Part shown: in pieces, positions 46,291 through 57,590 of the stretch
How positions within the stretch are numbered: position 1 is the first letter of the stretch
How the letters are laid out: every line of letters begins with the position of its first letter
Source of the DNA: Lumbricus terrestris
Taxonomy: Eukaryota; Annelida; Clitellata; Crassiclitellata; Lumbricidae
Reading direction: 5' to 3'
Length of the DNA stretch: 64,000 nt
Assembly: GCA_949752735.1 (NCBI GenBank)
Contig: OX457039.1
Coordinates: 27,086,420 to 27,150,419 of the forward strand
The notes under the pieces: generated by a model
Seen by the model: only the letters and a program-made list of their open reading frames with translations
Databases searched by the model: none
Told to the model about the DNA's origin: nothing
Translations under genes and position numbers: made by a program

Positions 46291-46569
46291 CAATGCTGCA
46301 CCGAAAACTTTTGCTGCAGAAATTGCAAGATAATCAAAGCACTTGGTCATGGTATCAAGAATCGGGCATGCATCTTTTTCAAGTTATGGTGTGTTTCAGG
46401 TGATACCTATCTTAATTTGAATGTCTCTGCCTAAGTTGTTACTCCATGTACTATACATTAGATAAGTCTGTATGTCTGAATCTGGACACTAAATATAGGA
46501 CATTTCAAAGTGCCTCATGTTTGCTAAATTCTGTTATATTTTCGCTTGTAATGACACTTAGCATCAACT

Positions 46570-46645
46570 GGGACAGCGCAGAGAGCGTTGAACGCCTCTG
46601 AGTAGGTTTCTTGAATAGGCGCTATATAAATTCTCAGAATTAATC
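46570..46645 (+). repeat. truncated SINE tail
   Basis: CGCCTCTGAGTAGG...GGCGCTATATAAA matches the tail of the SINE at 4421-4620. Confidence 0.45.
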
Positions 46646-46718
46646 TATCAATATGTGCCTCTGGTCTTACTTAATTGACTGCAGAGGAAACTCCTAAGTA
46701 ACATTTTGTTATTTTTAG

Positions 46719-47004
46719 ATTGTTAATGGGTATCTGCAGTTTCGCTATGATCTTGGCAATGGAGACCAGATACTTTCCCTTCCAAATGTTCGCGTTGATG
46801 ATGGTGTTTGGCATACTGCTAGAGTGGAGCGCCATGGCAACCAGGTGATATTGTGGCTTGACAGCGGTGACGACACCTACTTTAACAACACATTCCCAAT
46901 TGATGCTCGCCGTGTCTTACGCATAGCAAACTTATTCGCACTTGGTGAGGTGCGAACAAATCCTTGGACGAAAGAGATAACTGTGAAGGACAACCTTGCA
47001 CGGA
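46719..47004 (+). CDS. cadherin exon 29 (second laminin G, middle)
   Basis: Acceptor TTATTTTTAG, donor GTGAGT. It encodes IVNGYLQFRYDLGNGDQILS, VDDGVWHTARVERHGNQVIL, WLDSGDDTYFNN and VLRIANLFALGEV. The VWH-ARVeR motif is the LG core. Phase 0 in, phase 1 out. Confidence 0.95.
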
Positions 47005-47427
47005 GTGAGTTATGTTTTCACGACTGCGTTGTTCTATTAGTATTTATAAAATATATTAAAGATCTCAAAAGGTACTGGAGTTCCAATACTATGTTTGTGA
47101 TCGGTTTTTTTGGAAGAACTTGACATTTAGATGTCTAATAAGATTTTATAGCTTTTTGAAATGTTAATTGTATTGTTGTTCCAATAATCTACAAGTTGTT
47201 AAGCCTACATGTTACAGGTAAACTTTTTATTGTGATATTTTTTGTTAAAGTACTAACGACTCTTAAGTTTGTAACAGATTGAAAAATAAAGTTACAACTG
47301 AATTGCTTAACTCAGTCAATATTTAGGAAATATCTCAGAAGCAAGAAGCAAATGATGACTGCTGGAATTAATTATTTTTTCAATATAATACATGAGTCTT
47401 TTATCTCATTTTGCCGTTTTTGTTTAG

Positions 47428-47608
47428 CTTGCCTCCAAGACATACGTTTTATGTATCAAACGCTTCCTCTGGACAGCAGTGACGTCAGCCAGATTGCAGA
47501 TGTCAAAACAAACAAGGACAGTCGGGACTGTTTGAGCACAGCATGTGCAGGCGTCACTTGTGGAACTGGCTTCGAGTGTTATGATCTGTGGAACATTTAT
47601 GAGTGCAG
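47428..47608 (+). CDS. cadherin exon 30 (LG end, third EGF start)
   Basis: Acceptor TTTTTGTTTAG, donor GTGTGC. It encodes CLQDIRFMYQTLPLDSSDVS, then CLSTACAGVTCGTGFECYDL and WNIYECR. Phase 1 in, phase 2 out. Confidence 0.93.
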
Positions 47609-47756
47609 GTGTGCTTTCAAATCTCATATTATGGCGTGTAGTTATTGTGTACAATTATGCAGGTTCTGTGGTTATATTACAAGTTCTATGGTGTTTGGCA
47701 ACTTTAGGTTTCTGGCATATTGTTTCTTCTCAGTTGTTTTTTCACGTGTGCCTGAT

Positions 47757-47942
47757 GCCTCTCTCACTCTCTCTATCTGTCTCTGTGCCTCTGTCTGTCT
47801 CTTCATCTGCCTGTGTCTCTCTGTCTCTGCTTGTCACACTCCTACTGTCTGTCTCTCACTCTCATTCTCTGCCTGTCTGTCTGTCTGTCTCTCTATCTAT
47901 ATATATAAATATATATAATATATATATATCACACACACACAC
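47757..47942. repeat. CTGT/CTCT, TA and CA microsatellites
   Basis: Pyrimidine-rich CTGTCTCT repeats, then (AT)n and (AC)n runs, in cadherin intron 30. The long ORFs across it are artefacts. Confidence 0.9.
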
Positions 47943-48300
47943 AAAATTGAGTTTGGGAGTACAATTCTAGGAAAATTTATGTAATGTAACAGCAATGTTT
48001 TGTATCTAAAAAGGTCAGCTTTTTTTTAAGCTGAGGATAATTAAGTACTATGGTGCCGTCCTTCTTTATCCAGACTTGGGTGAAACACCATAAGAAAATA
48101 GTAGTGACAGTCAGATACTAGACTGTTGTAGCAATTGAACTAACAGAAAAAGTTTAAAACAGCATTTTATCCGGACTGTTCATGAAGCTGGTTAAGATTC
48201 TGACTTGATGTTAGACCACTTAAGGATTTCATATACATGTATAGTAATGAAGACTCAGCTCTTGAATTTTGTGTCTTGTTCCGTTTTGTTTTACAATCAG

Positions 48301-48557
48301 ATGCAGTGACAACACAACCATTCTTGACAATGGGCGGTGTGTGGTGCCAAAGACATGTTTCCCAGATCCCTGCTGGTATGGTGGAACTTGTTTTGTTGTG
48401 AACGGAGTAGTTGGATGCTTCTGTCCATCCGGTACATCTGGAATCGTCTGCAATGTCACAGGACCTGTTGTAGGACCGGTGACCAACACTGATAACCGTA
48501 GCTACAACTTAGTGGCTGCCATTGTTGTTCCTATCATTGTTGGACTTCTACTGCTGC
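48301..48557 (+). CDS. cadherin exon 31 (EGF and start of membrane helix)
   Basis: Acceptor TTTTACAATCAG, donor GTAAGA. It encodes NGRCVVPKTCFPDPCWYGGT then CFCPSGTSGIVC (EGF), a short stalk and NLVAAIVVPIIVGLLLL, the first half of the transmembrane helix. Phase 2 in, phase 1 out. Confidence 0.95.
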
Positions 48558-49471
48558 GTAAGAAATCGAAACTAATCTGTAGTCTTCGTGCATTTTTTCT
48601 TCCATTTTTGTCAGGGTAAGGTAAATAATAATATAGCATAAAAGTAGGGATGTTAAACGATAATCGGAAATGCGATATTAACATACCTACATAAAAGGTG
48701 TCTATTTGAAATCTGTATATTTGAAATCGTTTGCTGATCAATTTTTTTGACAGTTTTTATGGAATTATTAACATTATTATTGTTGTTGTTGGTGTTATTA
48801 TTATTGTTAGTATTACTGATGTTAGTATTATCTTTCCACCAGGGTACAGGATTGCAGAAGTTAGAGGAGCATTGTTCTGGAATGACTAGTCTTTTTTGGA
48901 AAAGATGCTACAAAGCGAATGAAATGAAGCGCTGGATAGCTTTAGATAGGCGCCAAAATTATTATTATTGGGTTTTTTCCGGGGTGGTTTTGATCCCTCA
49001 GACTATTAAAATTATGACTGGAGATAATAAGATGGCTGCCTGCGATGGCTTTTTCTTGGATAGATCTGGCTGAGCCGTTGTTATTATTGTTATTATTAAT
49101 TAGTAACTTCCGCTTTGCTATTGTTCAATGTATTGATGGCATGTCAAATCAAGCCATGATCAGGTAAATTTCCACAGAGAGACCACTTATGGTGGACAAG
49201 AAATTTGAAACAGGAAGGTCTTAAGTTGAAGAAAAAGTGTGACACAAGCTACTGAGAAGAGTGGACAGATACAAAAAGAGAATTTATAAATTTTTCACCA
49301 ACTGCTAATTATTCACCAGGGAATCATTATTCAGCTGCTTGAGCTGGCGCTAACCTCCTGACTGGAAGCCATTCCATCATTTTCCACCTGTGGACATGTT
49401 GCGCTAGGAACTCAGGTGCTGCAGATTTCTACTTTGGAATTAAATTTCAGTGTTTTTAATCTGTTTTCCAG
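48558..49471. other. cadherin intron 31
   Basis: Contains (TTA)/(TTG) runs at 48765-48835 and 49080-49100, probably retroposon tails. No other feature. Confidence 0.45.
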
Positions 49472-49591
49472 TTCTACTGATTCTGCTGCTTGTCTTTTGC
49501 CTGCGTCATCGGAAGCCGGAATATCTGTTGGAATATCCGGATGAAGATGCATCACGTGAAAACATCATCGCTTATGATGAAGAAGGAGCAG
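49472..49591 (+). CDS. cadherin exon 32 (membrane helix end, p120 site), GC donor
   Basis: Acceptor CTGTTTTCCAG. It encodes LLILLLVFCLRHRKPEYLLE then DEDASRENIIAYDEEGA, the juxtamembrane p120-catenin-binding sequence of classical cadherins. The frame with exon 33 (GEEDVQAYDL) requires the donor GCAG followed by GCAAGA at 49592, a second GC-AG intron. Phase 1 at both ends. Confidence 0.95.
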
Positions 49592-49609
49592 GCAAGATTC
49601 TTCATATGA

Positions 49610-49686
49610 CTGTGGTGGTGGTGTGGTGGTGGTGGTGGTGGTGGTGGTGTGGAGGTGGGGTGGAGTTGGGGTGGGTGGTGGTAGTT
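49610..49686. repeat. GGT/GT repeat with G runs after a GC donor
   Basis: GTGGTGGTGGTG repeats then GGAGGTGGGGTGGAGTTGGG and GGGTGG, starting 19 bases into intron 32. The runs of three and four G could form a quadruplex in RNA. Confidence 0.9.
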
Positions 49687-50129
49687 GAGTAAAGAATATC
49701 GCATTGCAGTTGAATGTCTGCTTTCTCCAATGACTGGCATTGCAATGAAGCGCACACACCAGAAGTTAATAAGTGTGTGGTATGCGATCCTAAGTTGTTC
49801 TCACGCTAGACTAGATTCTTTGTCGCTATAAACTATGTCAGGCAGCAAAACTGCATCTGACCAGCTCAACTCCACTAATGCTCCTTCATCCAGCATTGTA
49901 TGTTCGGCCTGCCCTCTGTATGCCTGGAATGCCATCCCCCGCTCTTCACGTGTTTAAATTATGTCATTGGAAAAAAAGAGGAGATGGCATAAACCTCGAA
50001 GTAGACTGCTATCCAACTGTGATGTGCTTGCACATTTGCCGTCTGTTTTGCCTTCGGTGTATTTTCTTCATCGTCTTTTGCATATGGAAATATGTTCTAC
50101 TTATTTCCTGCATTTGAGCATTCATTCAT

Positions 50130-50360
50130 TCAGTATTTATATAACCCCTCTTCATGGAAACTGCTCAGAGGTGCTCCCATTTTCAGCACCATCAAAAAAA
50201 GCACTTATAGAATATGTGAAAGAGTTGCCTAGGAAAGAGACGTAACTCAAAAGGAAGGCCATTCCATACTGCAGGGCCAGCCACAGAAGAAGCATAAGAT
50301 TGCATGATGGAGGCATGAGCAAACTGAGAGCACACCCCTTCCCACTGAGCTTAGAAATTG
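50130..50360 (+). repeat. dispersed repeat, copy 1
   Basis: Shares blocks with 58836-59420 and 62440-62790: an ATTCATTC-type start, AACTGCTCAGAGGTGCTCC, then AAGGCCATTCCATACTGCAG followed by GA-rich text. An old non-coding interspersed family on shared words; no ends defined. Confidence 0.45.
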
Positions 50361-50461
50361 ACTAGGCTTTATAAAGTTTGAATATATACATATAACATGT
50401 AATGGATATATATATAATATGTATATATACATGTATCTGTATATTATTTGGTGTGTCACAG

Positions 50462-50569
50462 GCGAGGAAGATGTGCAAGCCTACGATCTCATGCGACTGC
50501 AAAAACCAGTTGATCCTAACCTGGACCCAAGGAATGAACATTATGGACTGGGCAGCCTTTTGAAGTCTG
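50462..50569 (+). CDS. cadherin exon 33 (cytoplasmic tail)
   Basis: Acceptor GTGTGTCACAG, donor GTAAGG. It encodes GEEDVQAYDLMRLQKPVDPN and EHYGLGSLLKS. EEDxxAYDL is conserved after the p120 site. Phase 1 at both ends. A MITE lies 17 bases downstream of the donor. Confidence 0.95.
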
Positions 50570-50586
50570 GTAAGGACAGTATACTG

Positions 50587-50826
50587 CAGTGGCGGGTTAT
50601 GGCCTGGCCGGATGCCCTTCCGGACACCAACCCAACAGTATTACAGTAAATAAAAATGGAATAAAGTAACAAAGGGAATAAAGTAAGAACAACAATTGGG
50701 TAAGAAAAACAATTGTTACTACAAACAATTGGGTTTTTCTGATTTAAATGGATAAATAACCTTTTAAAAAACTTCCCTAAGCCAATGGGGAGTTTAACCC
50801 CCTAACCCCCCTTGTCTACACCACTG
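50587..50826. mobile_element. hAT-like MITE copy C, 240 bp
   Basis: Starts CAGTGGCGGGTTATGG, ends TCTACACCACTG. Flanked by the exact octamer GTATACTG (50579-50586 and 50827-50834). The interior matches copy A (CCAACCCAACAGTATTA...TAAATAAAAATGGAATAAAG). Inserted just inside cadherin intron 33. Confidence 0.92.
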
Positions 50827-50834
50827 GTATACTG

Positions 50835-52459
50835 TGAAATGCATTACTTCTTAGAAGGCCGCTCAAAAGTTTCTATCCTCTAAACTCGACTGTTTTTTTA
50901 AATCAGAATTCATGTTAATTACACATCTATGTTGAATGGCATAGCATGTCTGGATTCAGACTTGAACAATATTATGAAGATCATGAAATCAATTTACTTG
51001 TAGAACTGTGAATAGAATTTGAAACAATAAGGAAGCTCTAATCTGATTTTCAGAATCATCCAGCTCCTCTATAAAAACACAATAGGTGTCAATTCATTGT
51101 TGCCTCCAGCTAGAACTGCTGTCCATGGCTGTGTATTATTAATCCATTGAACTGGCAGGTGGTGGCGTCGTTGAACTTCCTTTGACTTCTTCTTCTTCTT
51201 TGGCTCAATGAAAGCTTTTGTACGTCCATCTCATAGAGTCTATCCATCTCCTTTAGTTTGATGTAACTCTCCTTCCTGATTTCATTTGCAGTTCTACTTA
51301 GGATAGATAAAGAGGTGTATCCTGTTGCCTTCCTCCCTTTTTTGTATGTGACACCATCTTGTTGCATCATTGATTTCTAATTGCTGTCCTGGTTTCTTTA
51401 TCCTTGGGCGCTTGCACATAATAATAATCTTTTCTTTAATTGAGCGCCTGCAAACGCACTGCGCTTTACATTTACAAGTTATGCAGTAATCTTAATAATT
51501 AAACTTAACTACTAACTGAACAGACAGCTTTGCAATTACACGGCGCTAATAGCAGCCTACAAAGCAAATCCGCCCAACGGGGGCTCGAACTCACTACCTC
51601 TCGCACTCTTGGCCAGCGTGTTAACCATTACTCTACTGGGCCCCCCCATAGGACTCGGTCGTCCACTGTTCACTGCTTAAACAAATAGGTGACAGGTGAT
51701 CTCATGAAAGTGGCTTTGAGCAGCACAGGCTCTGTTAGGTGCTTGCTGTTCCATTGTCCTCCCCCTTTGACTTTGGCTTGGTTATTTATTTTCTGCATGC
51801 CATGGAGATATCATCAATGTAAAACTATCAAAGTACATACTTATGTGAGATAAATTTTTATGTATGGTACCACTTGATTGTTATTTTTATAATTATTATT
51901 GTAGTAATTTATTGCATGTATTTCTGTGTGTTCAGTCATGTTTGTTTACATTGTACAATATATATTTAACCATTGTTCCCGCAGTTGTGGTCTATTTCAT
52001 TATTTAAAGGTAAAAATGCTTTATCAAGTCAACCACTAAAGTCAGAGTTAAAGTGGGAAGATGAAATCATTTGCAAATGAATTTGAAGAAGTCTGTGCGT
52101 CATTTATTTGTTTGTTTGTCTGCTCATGTTTCATAGATATGACAGATGGAATGTGATGTGTAGAATATATGTTTCACCACATTGCTTTTCTACATTCTGC
52201 TGATGTTTTAAATAGCATTATATGTTATAATAAATTGTTATTTAAGTGCTCATGTAAGTAGTACCTCTTCAAGAAAACTCAACAGAGGAGCTCTCAACCT
52301 AGCTAAAGTGCAATGTTTTTCAATGCCACGATTTTGCATCTCTAGCATACAAAGGTTAATTAATCAAATTCAGTTAAACTAAATTCCATCTTTATAGATG
52401 CATATAATTAAGACAGTGAACAACAACATTAACAAGTGTGCTTGCGTGTATCTTCACAG
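50835..52459. other. rest of cadherin intron 33
   Basis: Contains the SINE at 51421-51650. The remainder is AT-rich with nothing recognised. Confidence 0.5.
51421..51650 (-). repeat. tRNA-derived SINE, copy 1
   Basis: On the minus strand the head reads GCCCAGTAGAGTAATGGTTA...GTGAGTTCGAGCCCCCGTTG, with an RNA polymerase III B box (GTTCGAGCC). The body includes GCGCTCAATTAAAG. A second copy lies at 56951-57165. It is not a functional tRNA because the cloverleaf stems do not pair. Confidence 0.7.
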
Positions 52460-52758
52460 CTCCAGAGCCGATGTCAAATCGCAGACGACTACCCGGAGAT
52501 TACCCGAACATTGGAGAATTCATCAACGACCGGTTGAAGGACGCGGGTGATGACGACATTGATCAAGACAGCTTGCGTGGCTTTGACCTGGAAGGTGGAG
52601 GGAGCCAAGCTGCAAGCCTTAGTTCCATTGGTTCTAGTAGCAGTGGCGATGTGGACTTTGGCTTTCTAAATGATTTTGGTCCACCCTTCAAGAAACTTGC
52701 AGATCTTTACGGTGATGATGATGAAGATGAAAATGAGCCAGACGTTTCAAATGTCTGA
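52460..52758 (+). CDS. cadherin terminal exon 34 (beta-catenin site)
   Basis: Acceptor GTATCTTCACAG. It encodes [40 protein letters not shown] and [19 protein letters not shown], then a stop at 52756-52758. These correspond to the GEFI-RLK-AD, D-EG-GS-A-SLSSL and DYLN-WG-RFKKLADMYG blocks that bind beta-catenin; the serine cluster is the known CK2/GSK3 region in vertebrate homologues. Phase 1 in. Confidence 0.97.
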
Positions 52759-54572
52759 TCTTGCCAGACTTGCATGCTGCTGCTGCATTCCAAACAGATT
52801 TAAATTAATCAAAGAACTCTTTAGCAAGTTAGATACAGATGCCATGAAGATCTTGTTCTAAAAGCATGAAATTGCGTCATATTTTGTTTACACGATTGAG
52901 CAAGACAAACAGTTTGGTCTGAATTGGAAAAGAAGCTGAGCACCGATGATGGCACTGTCATTATCAGATTAAATTGAGCTAATTTAAATGTTTTATAGAT
53001 GTTGCTTTATGACTTTGACCCGGTTGCATGCTAGACCGATCAACTTACGTAAGGTTGACTTTATGGTTGGAAATAATAATTTTTTACATGAAGCAACACT
53101 TTTTAACTGATAATTTAACTTTTTTGATGATTTTAGCCTTTTAGGCAGAATCTGAATGCACAAAAACCAATTTGTCTTAACCATTCAGATATATCAGTCA
53201 TTTAGATGAGTGCGTAAGCACTGGCACACGAACATGATTAAGATCAAGTTTTAAGTGCATTTTGCAGTATTTTGTGGAATTTTCCAAATAATGGTTAATG
53301 GATTCAAATGCAGTAAAGATCTCACATCATTAGTCTCAAAATTCAATAGTGAGTTAGGTGAATTTGAAAAATTAGGTGAATTTGGGAAATTCTTCAACGT
53401 GTTGCCAGGTTAGAGAAATCGCTTAGGTTTACTTTTATTTTTCATCTTCATGCAAGCAAATGCCAATGAACAAAGGACAATGAAGAATGGACACTGCTTG
53501 TAGTAATTCTGGAATTGTGGAAATCACATCAAAGCTATCATATTTGCTGTTACTTAAGCAACATTTAGGCAAGTAGATTTAAATACAACAGCCTTTGCTA
53601 AGTAGTAAAACACTAATTATGTTAGAAGGCTCGAAAGTTGTATAAACTCGAGCTATGGTTTGGCTCTGGCGTAAACAGTGGTACCATGTTATCTGAGGTA
53701 CATCTGCCAGGCACTGTCATATAATTAGCGTATAGGTTTAAGTGATCTGAAAGGACTGCTGTACTGCATAACGTTTTAAATGCGTGTTTTTATCGTATAG
53801 AATGAATTTTTTTCATTTACTCTTGATGATGTCAGCTTTAATACTCATTTTTGTGCAAGTTCAGATGAAACTCAAATTGATGTAATTTATAATGACCCAA
53901 TGTAATACTCAGCACTGGCAGTGACTTGTGTGCTTTTGTTAAAGTAACTATAAGATTTTTCTCTGTAGCTATTTGGAAATATGATCAGATTTACAGTTGC
54001 TAGTTATTTGCGTTCGCTTATTTGCCAACTTTATACTCCGTTTCCGTTTCTACAGATTTTGTAATGTTGTTTAGTATGGATTTTCATGTACCTTAAATGG
54101 TGTGGTGCCCCTTCAGATAAGTAGTGGTGGTTAAGGGTCTTGCCTGATTAATTCACTAAAAAATGAGTGGGGTCGGGATCACAAACGATTGCTATATAAA
54201 AACATGTGTGTTTATAATTACACTCATACAACAGTTTCTTTTCTTGTCCTGCATTTCTTTGTTGTATTGTGCGTTTCATTCTTGGAACTTTTTTGCTTGC
54301 AGTTCTTCAATTTTTTTTATATTTCCAAATCATTGAATGAATGTGTTTTAGTACCATGGGTACTCACAGAAAGTTTTGCAAGAGGGACAAACACACAATG
54401 GTTCATTGGTTGCATCTTAATTTTTAGCAAGAGCCTGAAAAAGCAGGAAATTAAGATCATAGTATTTTTATAGAGTTTTCTGAATGTTAATTTCTCAGTT
54501 TGACTTTATATATTATTTTATCATTAGTGCTTTAGTGCAGAGAAATTTGTTAAAATTCAAATATTAGCTAAG

Positions 54573-54576
<4 letters not shown>

Positions 54577-54618
<42 letters not shown>
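54577..54618. repeat. TA microsatellite
   Basis: About 20 uninterrupted TA units. Confidence 0.97.
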
Positions 54619-54621
<3 letters not shown>

Positions 54622-55663
54622 AGAAATAGGAGTCAATTTTCTAGGGAGGGCAAGTGCTCTCTAGAGCCAAATGTGCATGCACCGATGTTTAGTACTTCTG
54701 TATGCATTTTCATAAAACCCTTGAGTTCAAAACGTAATGTAAAGCTTGAGTTAAAAACGTAATGTAAAGCTCCATCTCTTCATTTCATTCATTGTAACAC
54801 GATTTATTGATTGATTGCTTGATAATTCTCCGATTTGCATCTAAGGTTCGTTTTTTGACACATTGTTTGAATTGTTGATTGGTTGGATAAAATTGCAACA
54901 TTTCCAGTTGTTGCATTGTCACTCTTGCGTTTGCTTTCAACAAAGATCATTCAATTCCAGGTTCATTTTTCCTTAGCACTGCTGCAGCGTAGCGATTACA
55001 AATGAGTGATTTGCTTGCCACTTCATAGTATTTCTTCCAATGTATATATATATGCTTCGTTTATTCAAGAAAATTAAGTTGACAGACTGCAACTTATTAC
55101 ATGAAGAAAAATAAGAAAAGAAATGGACTAAAATAACAGTGTTTGCAGAAATTCAGGTTGGAAGCATGCGAAAGATTGATTACTGATTCCTAGAGTTAAC
55201 ACTGCAAACAGTCTTAAAAAATTCTTGAGAGATGAGATTAAATTCATTTTTTCTTGGCAGTTCAAAGTCATGTGGTGGCGAACGTGGAGCTTACAGCCTT
55301 TTAACAATAGGTGGAAACAAGCCTCCGAGTGCCTCTGTACACGAGAGCAACAAATGGGATGTACTCGAGAGAGTAATCCCATTTTTCTTGCAGTGTGTGG
55401 TGCATGTGTTTCTTATGCAGTTTAGCCTTCGTTGTAGCTGCATATGGCAGATATGAAAATGATCTAGAAGAGATGTGCCTTACATGAACATTGAGTTCTT
55501 TGTGTCATCAAGTCTAAAATGAACTTCTTTTGTGTCTATTCATGTACCGTAGTTTTAAAACGGTTAACTTAAACTCCTTGCATTTCTGTTGTCATATAAT
55601 TATGCTACCAGCTGTAGATAACCATGTACAGCATATTGTATGGACGTATTGTGTGATTTATCA

Positions 55664-55669
55664 AATAAA
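55664..55669 (+). terminator. candidate poly(A) signal
   Basis: AATAAA in TTTATCAAATAAAATTCTCA, followed by GT/T-rich sequence (AAGTGTTGTCTAATC). Confidence 0.4.
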
Positions 55670-56328
55670 ATTCTCATTCAAGTGTTGTCTAATCTAATTG
55701 CATTTTCTTTTCGGATCTTAGTGCATGCAATGTCAGTTGTTTTGAAAGTCATATATGTGGGTCATTTCTTTAGAAAAGTTTTATTTCTTAATTAAGGGTT
55801 GCTTTGAAAATCATGAAGCTTGGGAATTTTGAAGATGTATTTGAGTGACCTGGCAAGATACATTAAATGGCAAGTTGCTGCTGCTTTCGGGATGCAGTTT
55901 ACTTGAAGTCTTGTTCCTTACAAAGAAAGCAAAACTAACCTTTTTACTTGTAAATTGTTTTAAAAGTTCGAACTGGGTAAATAAAGTGCTTTTGTCGTAT
56001 TTTCATTTAATTTTTATTACAGCTTTTTATGGCTAATTGCTATACAGGATTGTGTGAAACCTTTCCTGTTCAGTTTTGCTACCATATCTTCATCTGATTT
56101 TGTACTAAAGGGCCATCCATAATTCCATTATTATGTATGCAAAAAACCGTATTTTTTACATTTTTTTACTCCCCTATGCATGCGTACATTGTTCAAATAA
56201 GCTTCTCTTCCCCCCACCCTTACAAAGTCTATTTAGCTAAAGTCATCTGTGAAATGTGTATTTTACCATGGCTAACATTATTTTTCTCAAAAATCATATT
56301 TGCTAGCTAAAATTTGTTAACTGTTAGG

Positions 56329-56507
56329 CAGTGCATGAAGTGTGGAAAAATAAGTGCCTGGACGCCTCTTACCTTCCCAAAAAGAAGTGCCTGGACGCCC
56401 CTTACCTTTCCAGGCTGTCCTGGCCAACAAGTGGCAGGACGGCATTCAGATTTTAAAAGAAGTGCATGGACGCCGTCCATGACCGTCCAGGCACACTTTA
56501 AGCCCTG
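56329..56507. mobile_element. hAT-like MITE, 179 bp
   Basis: Begins CAGTGCATGAAGTGTG and ends CACACTTTAAGCCCTG, imperfect inverted repeats. Flanked by CTGTTAGG (56321-56328) and CTTTTAGG (56508-56515), 7 of 8 identical. The interior repeats AAGTGCCTGGACGCC three times, once with a C to A change. Confidence 0.65.
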
Positions 56508-56950
56508 CTTTTAGGCTATGATTTATTGTTTAGATCTGAACAGAATATAATTTTAATGCCATCAAACAATTACTATAAGATAATTAATTCAGACTCCAAT
56601 TTATAAAGCACCATTCATGATCGAGCGAATGAATTGATCAAAACAGGTTGATGTCATAATTATTGGCGCTATATGTAGCCTACGAGCACTGTCATACAAC
56701 AATCTTTCATAATTTGTCTAGAGTTGATCATGATGTTGGCCTTAGTGCATGTGCATATGATATGAAGCTGGTATTCCAGTGTAATTTTTGGAGCCACAAT
56801 ATTTCAACGATTTTTGTAGAGTGAATGGAATTTTTGAATTTTAATTACGTCGCGCCCTGCTAGCCGGTAAAGGACAGTGAAAACTAATTCTTTGCCAGCA
56901 ACAGATAGATAGACCTAGGCTATTATAGTTAGTTCAGTTCACATTAATAA

Positions 56951-57165
56951 AATAATCTTTTTCTCTAATTCAACACCTGCAAACGCACTGCACTTTACAT
57001 GTACACGTTATGCAATAATCTTCATTAACATCAAACTGAACAGACAGCCTGCAATAGCCTATACGGTGCTAATTGCAGCCTACAAAGCATGTCCGCCCAA
57101 CGGGGGCTCGAACTCGCTGCCTCTCGCTCTTTAGGCAGCGTGTTATCCATTACTCTACCGGTAGT
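56951..57165 (-). repeat. tRNA-derived SINE, copy 2
   Basis: Same order as 51421-51650: CTGCAAACGCACTGC, TGAACAGACAGC, then CCGCCCAACGGGGGCTCGAA and GCAGCGTGTTATCCATTACT. About 80-90 percent alike by eye. Confidence 0.7.
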
Positions 57166-57349
57166 CTAACTGTCTGAGACAACAACCTCATAATTAAAAT
57201 TATATTGTTTGTACTGTGTCTATACTGCGATATTACGGTCGGAGACTGTCTCTTAATGTTCTTTGACATGTAATTAAGTGTTCAGTGTCACCCGGATCTG
57301 TCTCATTTTTCAATAAACGGGCATATAATTATAATCAGAGTTCTTTAAT

Positions 57350-57590
57350 AATTATAATAATATTCTCTTTATTAACAATCCGGTTGACACACCGCAACCG
57401 GTTACAATGTACAATTATGCAATTTAAACAATTCACAAGAACGAAGATCACAGAATACACAAATCTTAACTACACCAACTGAACAGACAGCTTTGTAATT
57501 ACAATAAATATATTTCGTTTATTCAAGAAACTGACGTTGACAGACCGCAACTCGTTACACGAAGAAAATAAAATATTAAAGCGTTATATA
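57350..57590 (-). repeat. related SINE body fragments
   Basis: Two segments containing CTGAACAGACAGCTTTGTAA and TTCGTTTATTCAAGAAA..GACAG.CCGCAACT. The second also occurs at 55050-55105. Confidence 0.45.

Larger units (their letters stand above)
4078..52758 (+). other. type III classical cadherin gene (exons 1-34)
   Basis: The gene span as seen in this window. The translated exons give, in order, about 13 EC repeats, the NC domain, EGF-like, laminin G, EGF-like, laminin G, EGF-like modules, one transmembrane helix, and a tail with the catenin-binding sequences of classical cadherins. Placed coding sequence is about 7.4 kb, near the size of known non-chordate cadherins. The protein would sit in the plasma membrane at adherens junctions, binding p120 and beta-catenin. 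The 5' end (signal peptide, first repeats) may lie upstream, and one segment is missing between exons 12 and 13. Confidence 0.95.
52759..55690 (+). other. probable cadherin 3' UTR
   Basis: Long AT-rich stretch with no ORF or clear transposon, containing a (TA)n run at 54577-54618. It would end at the poly(A) signal at 55664. The extent is inference; shorter isoforms are possible. Confidence 0.4.

Noticed and set aside
45965..46434. Long ORFs on both strands (MFLCSLLP..., MNKETSVT...)
   Set aside because: By-products of a 24-bp tandem repeat whose unit is a multiple of three.
49552..49759. Minus-strand proline/histidine-rich ORFs
   Set aside because: Shadow of the GGT repeat in cadherin intron 32.
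51570..57160. tRNA genes on the minus strand
   Set aside because: B boxes are present, but the stems do not pair and the heads are attached to repeated bodies, so these are SINEs.
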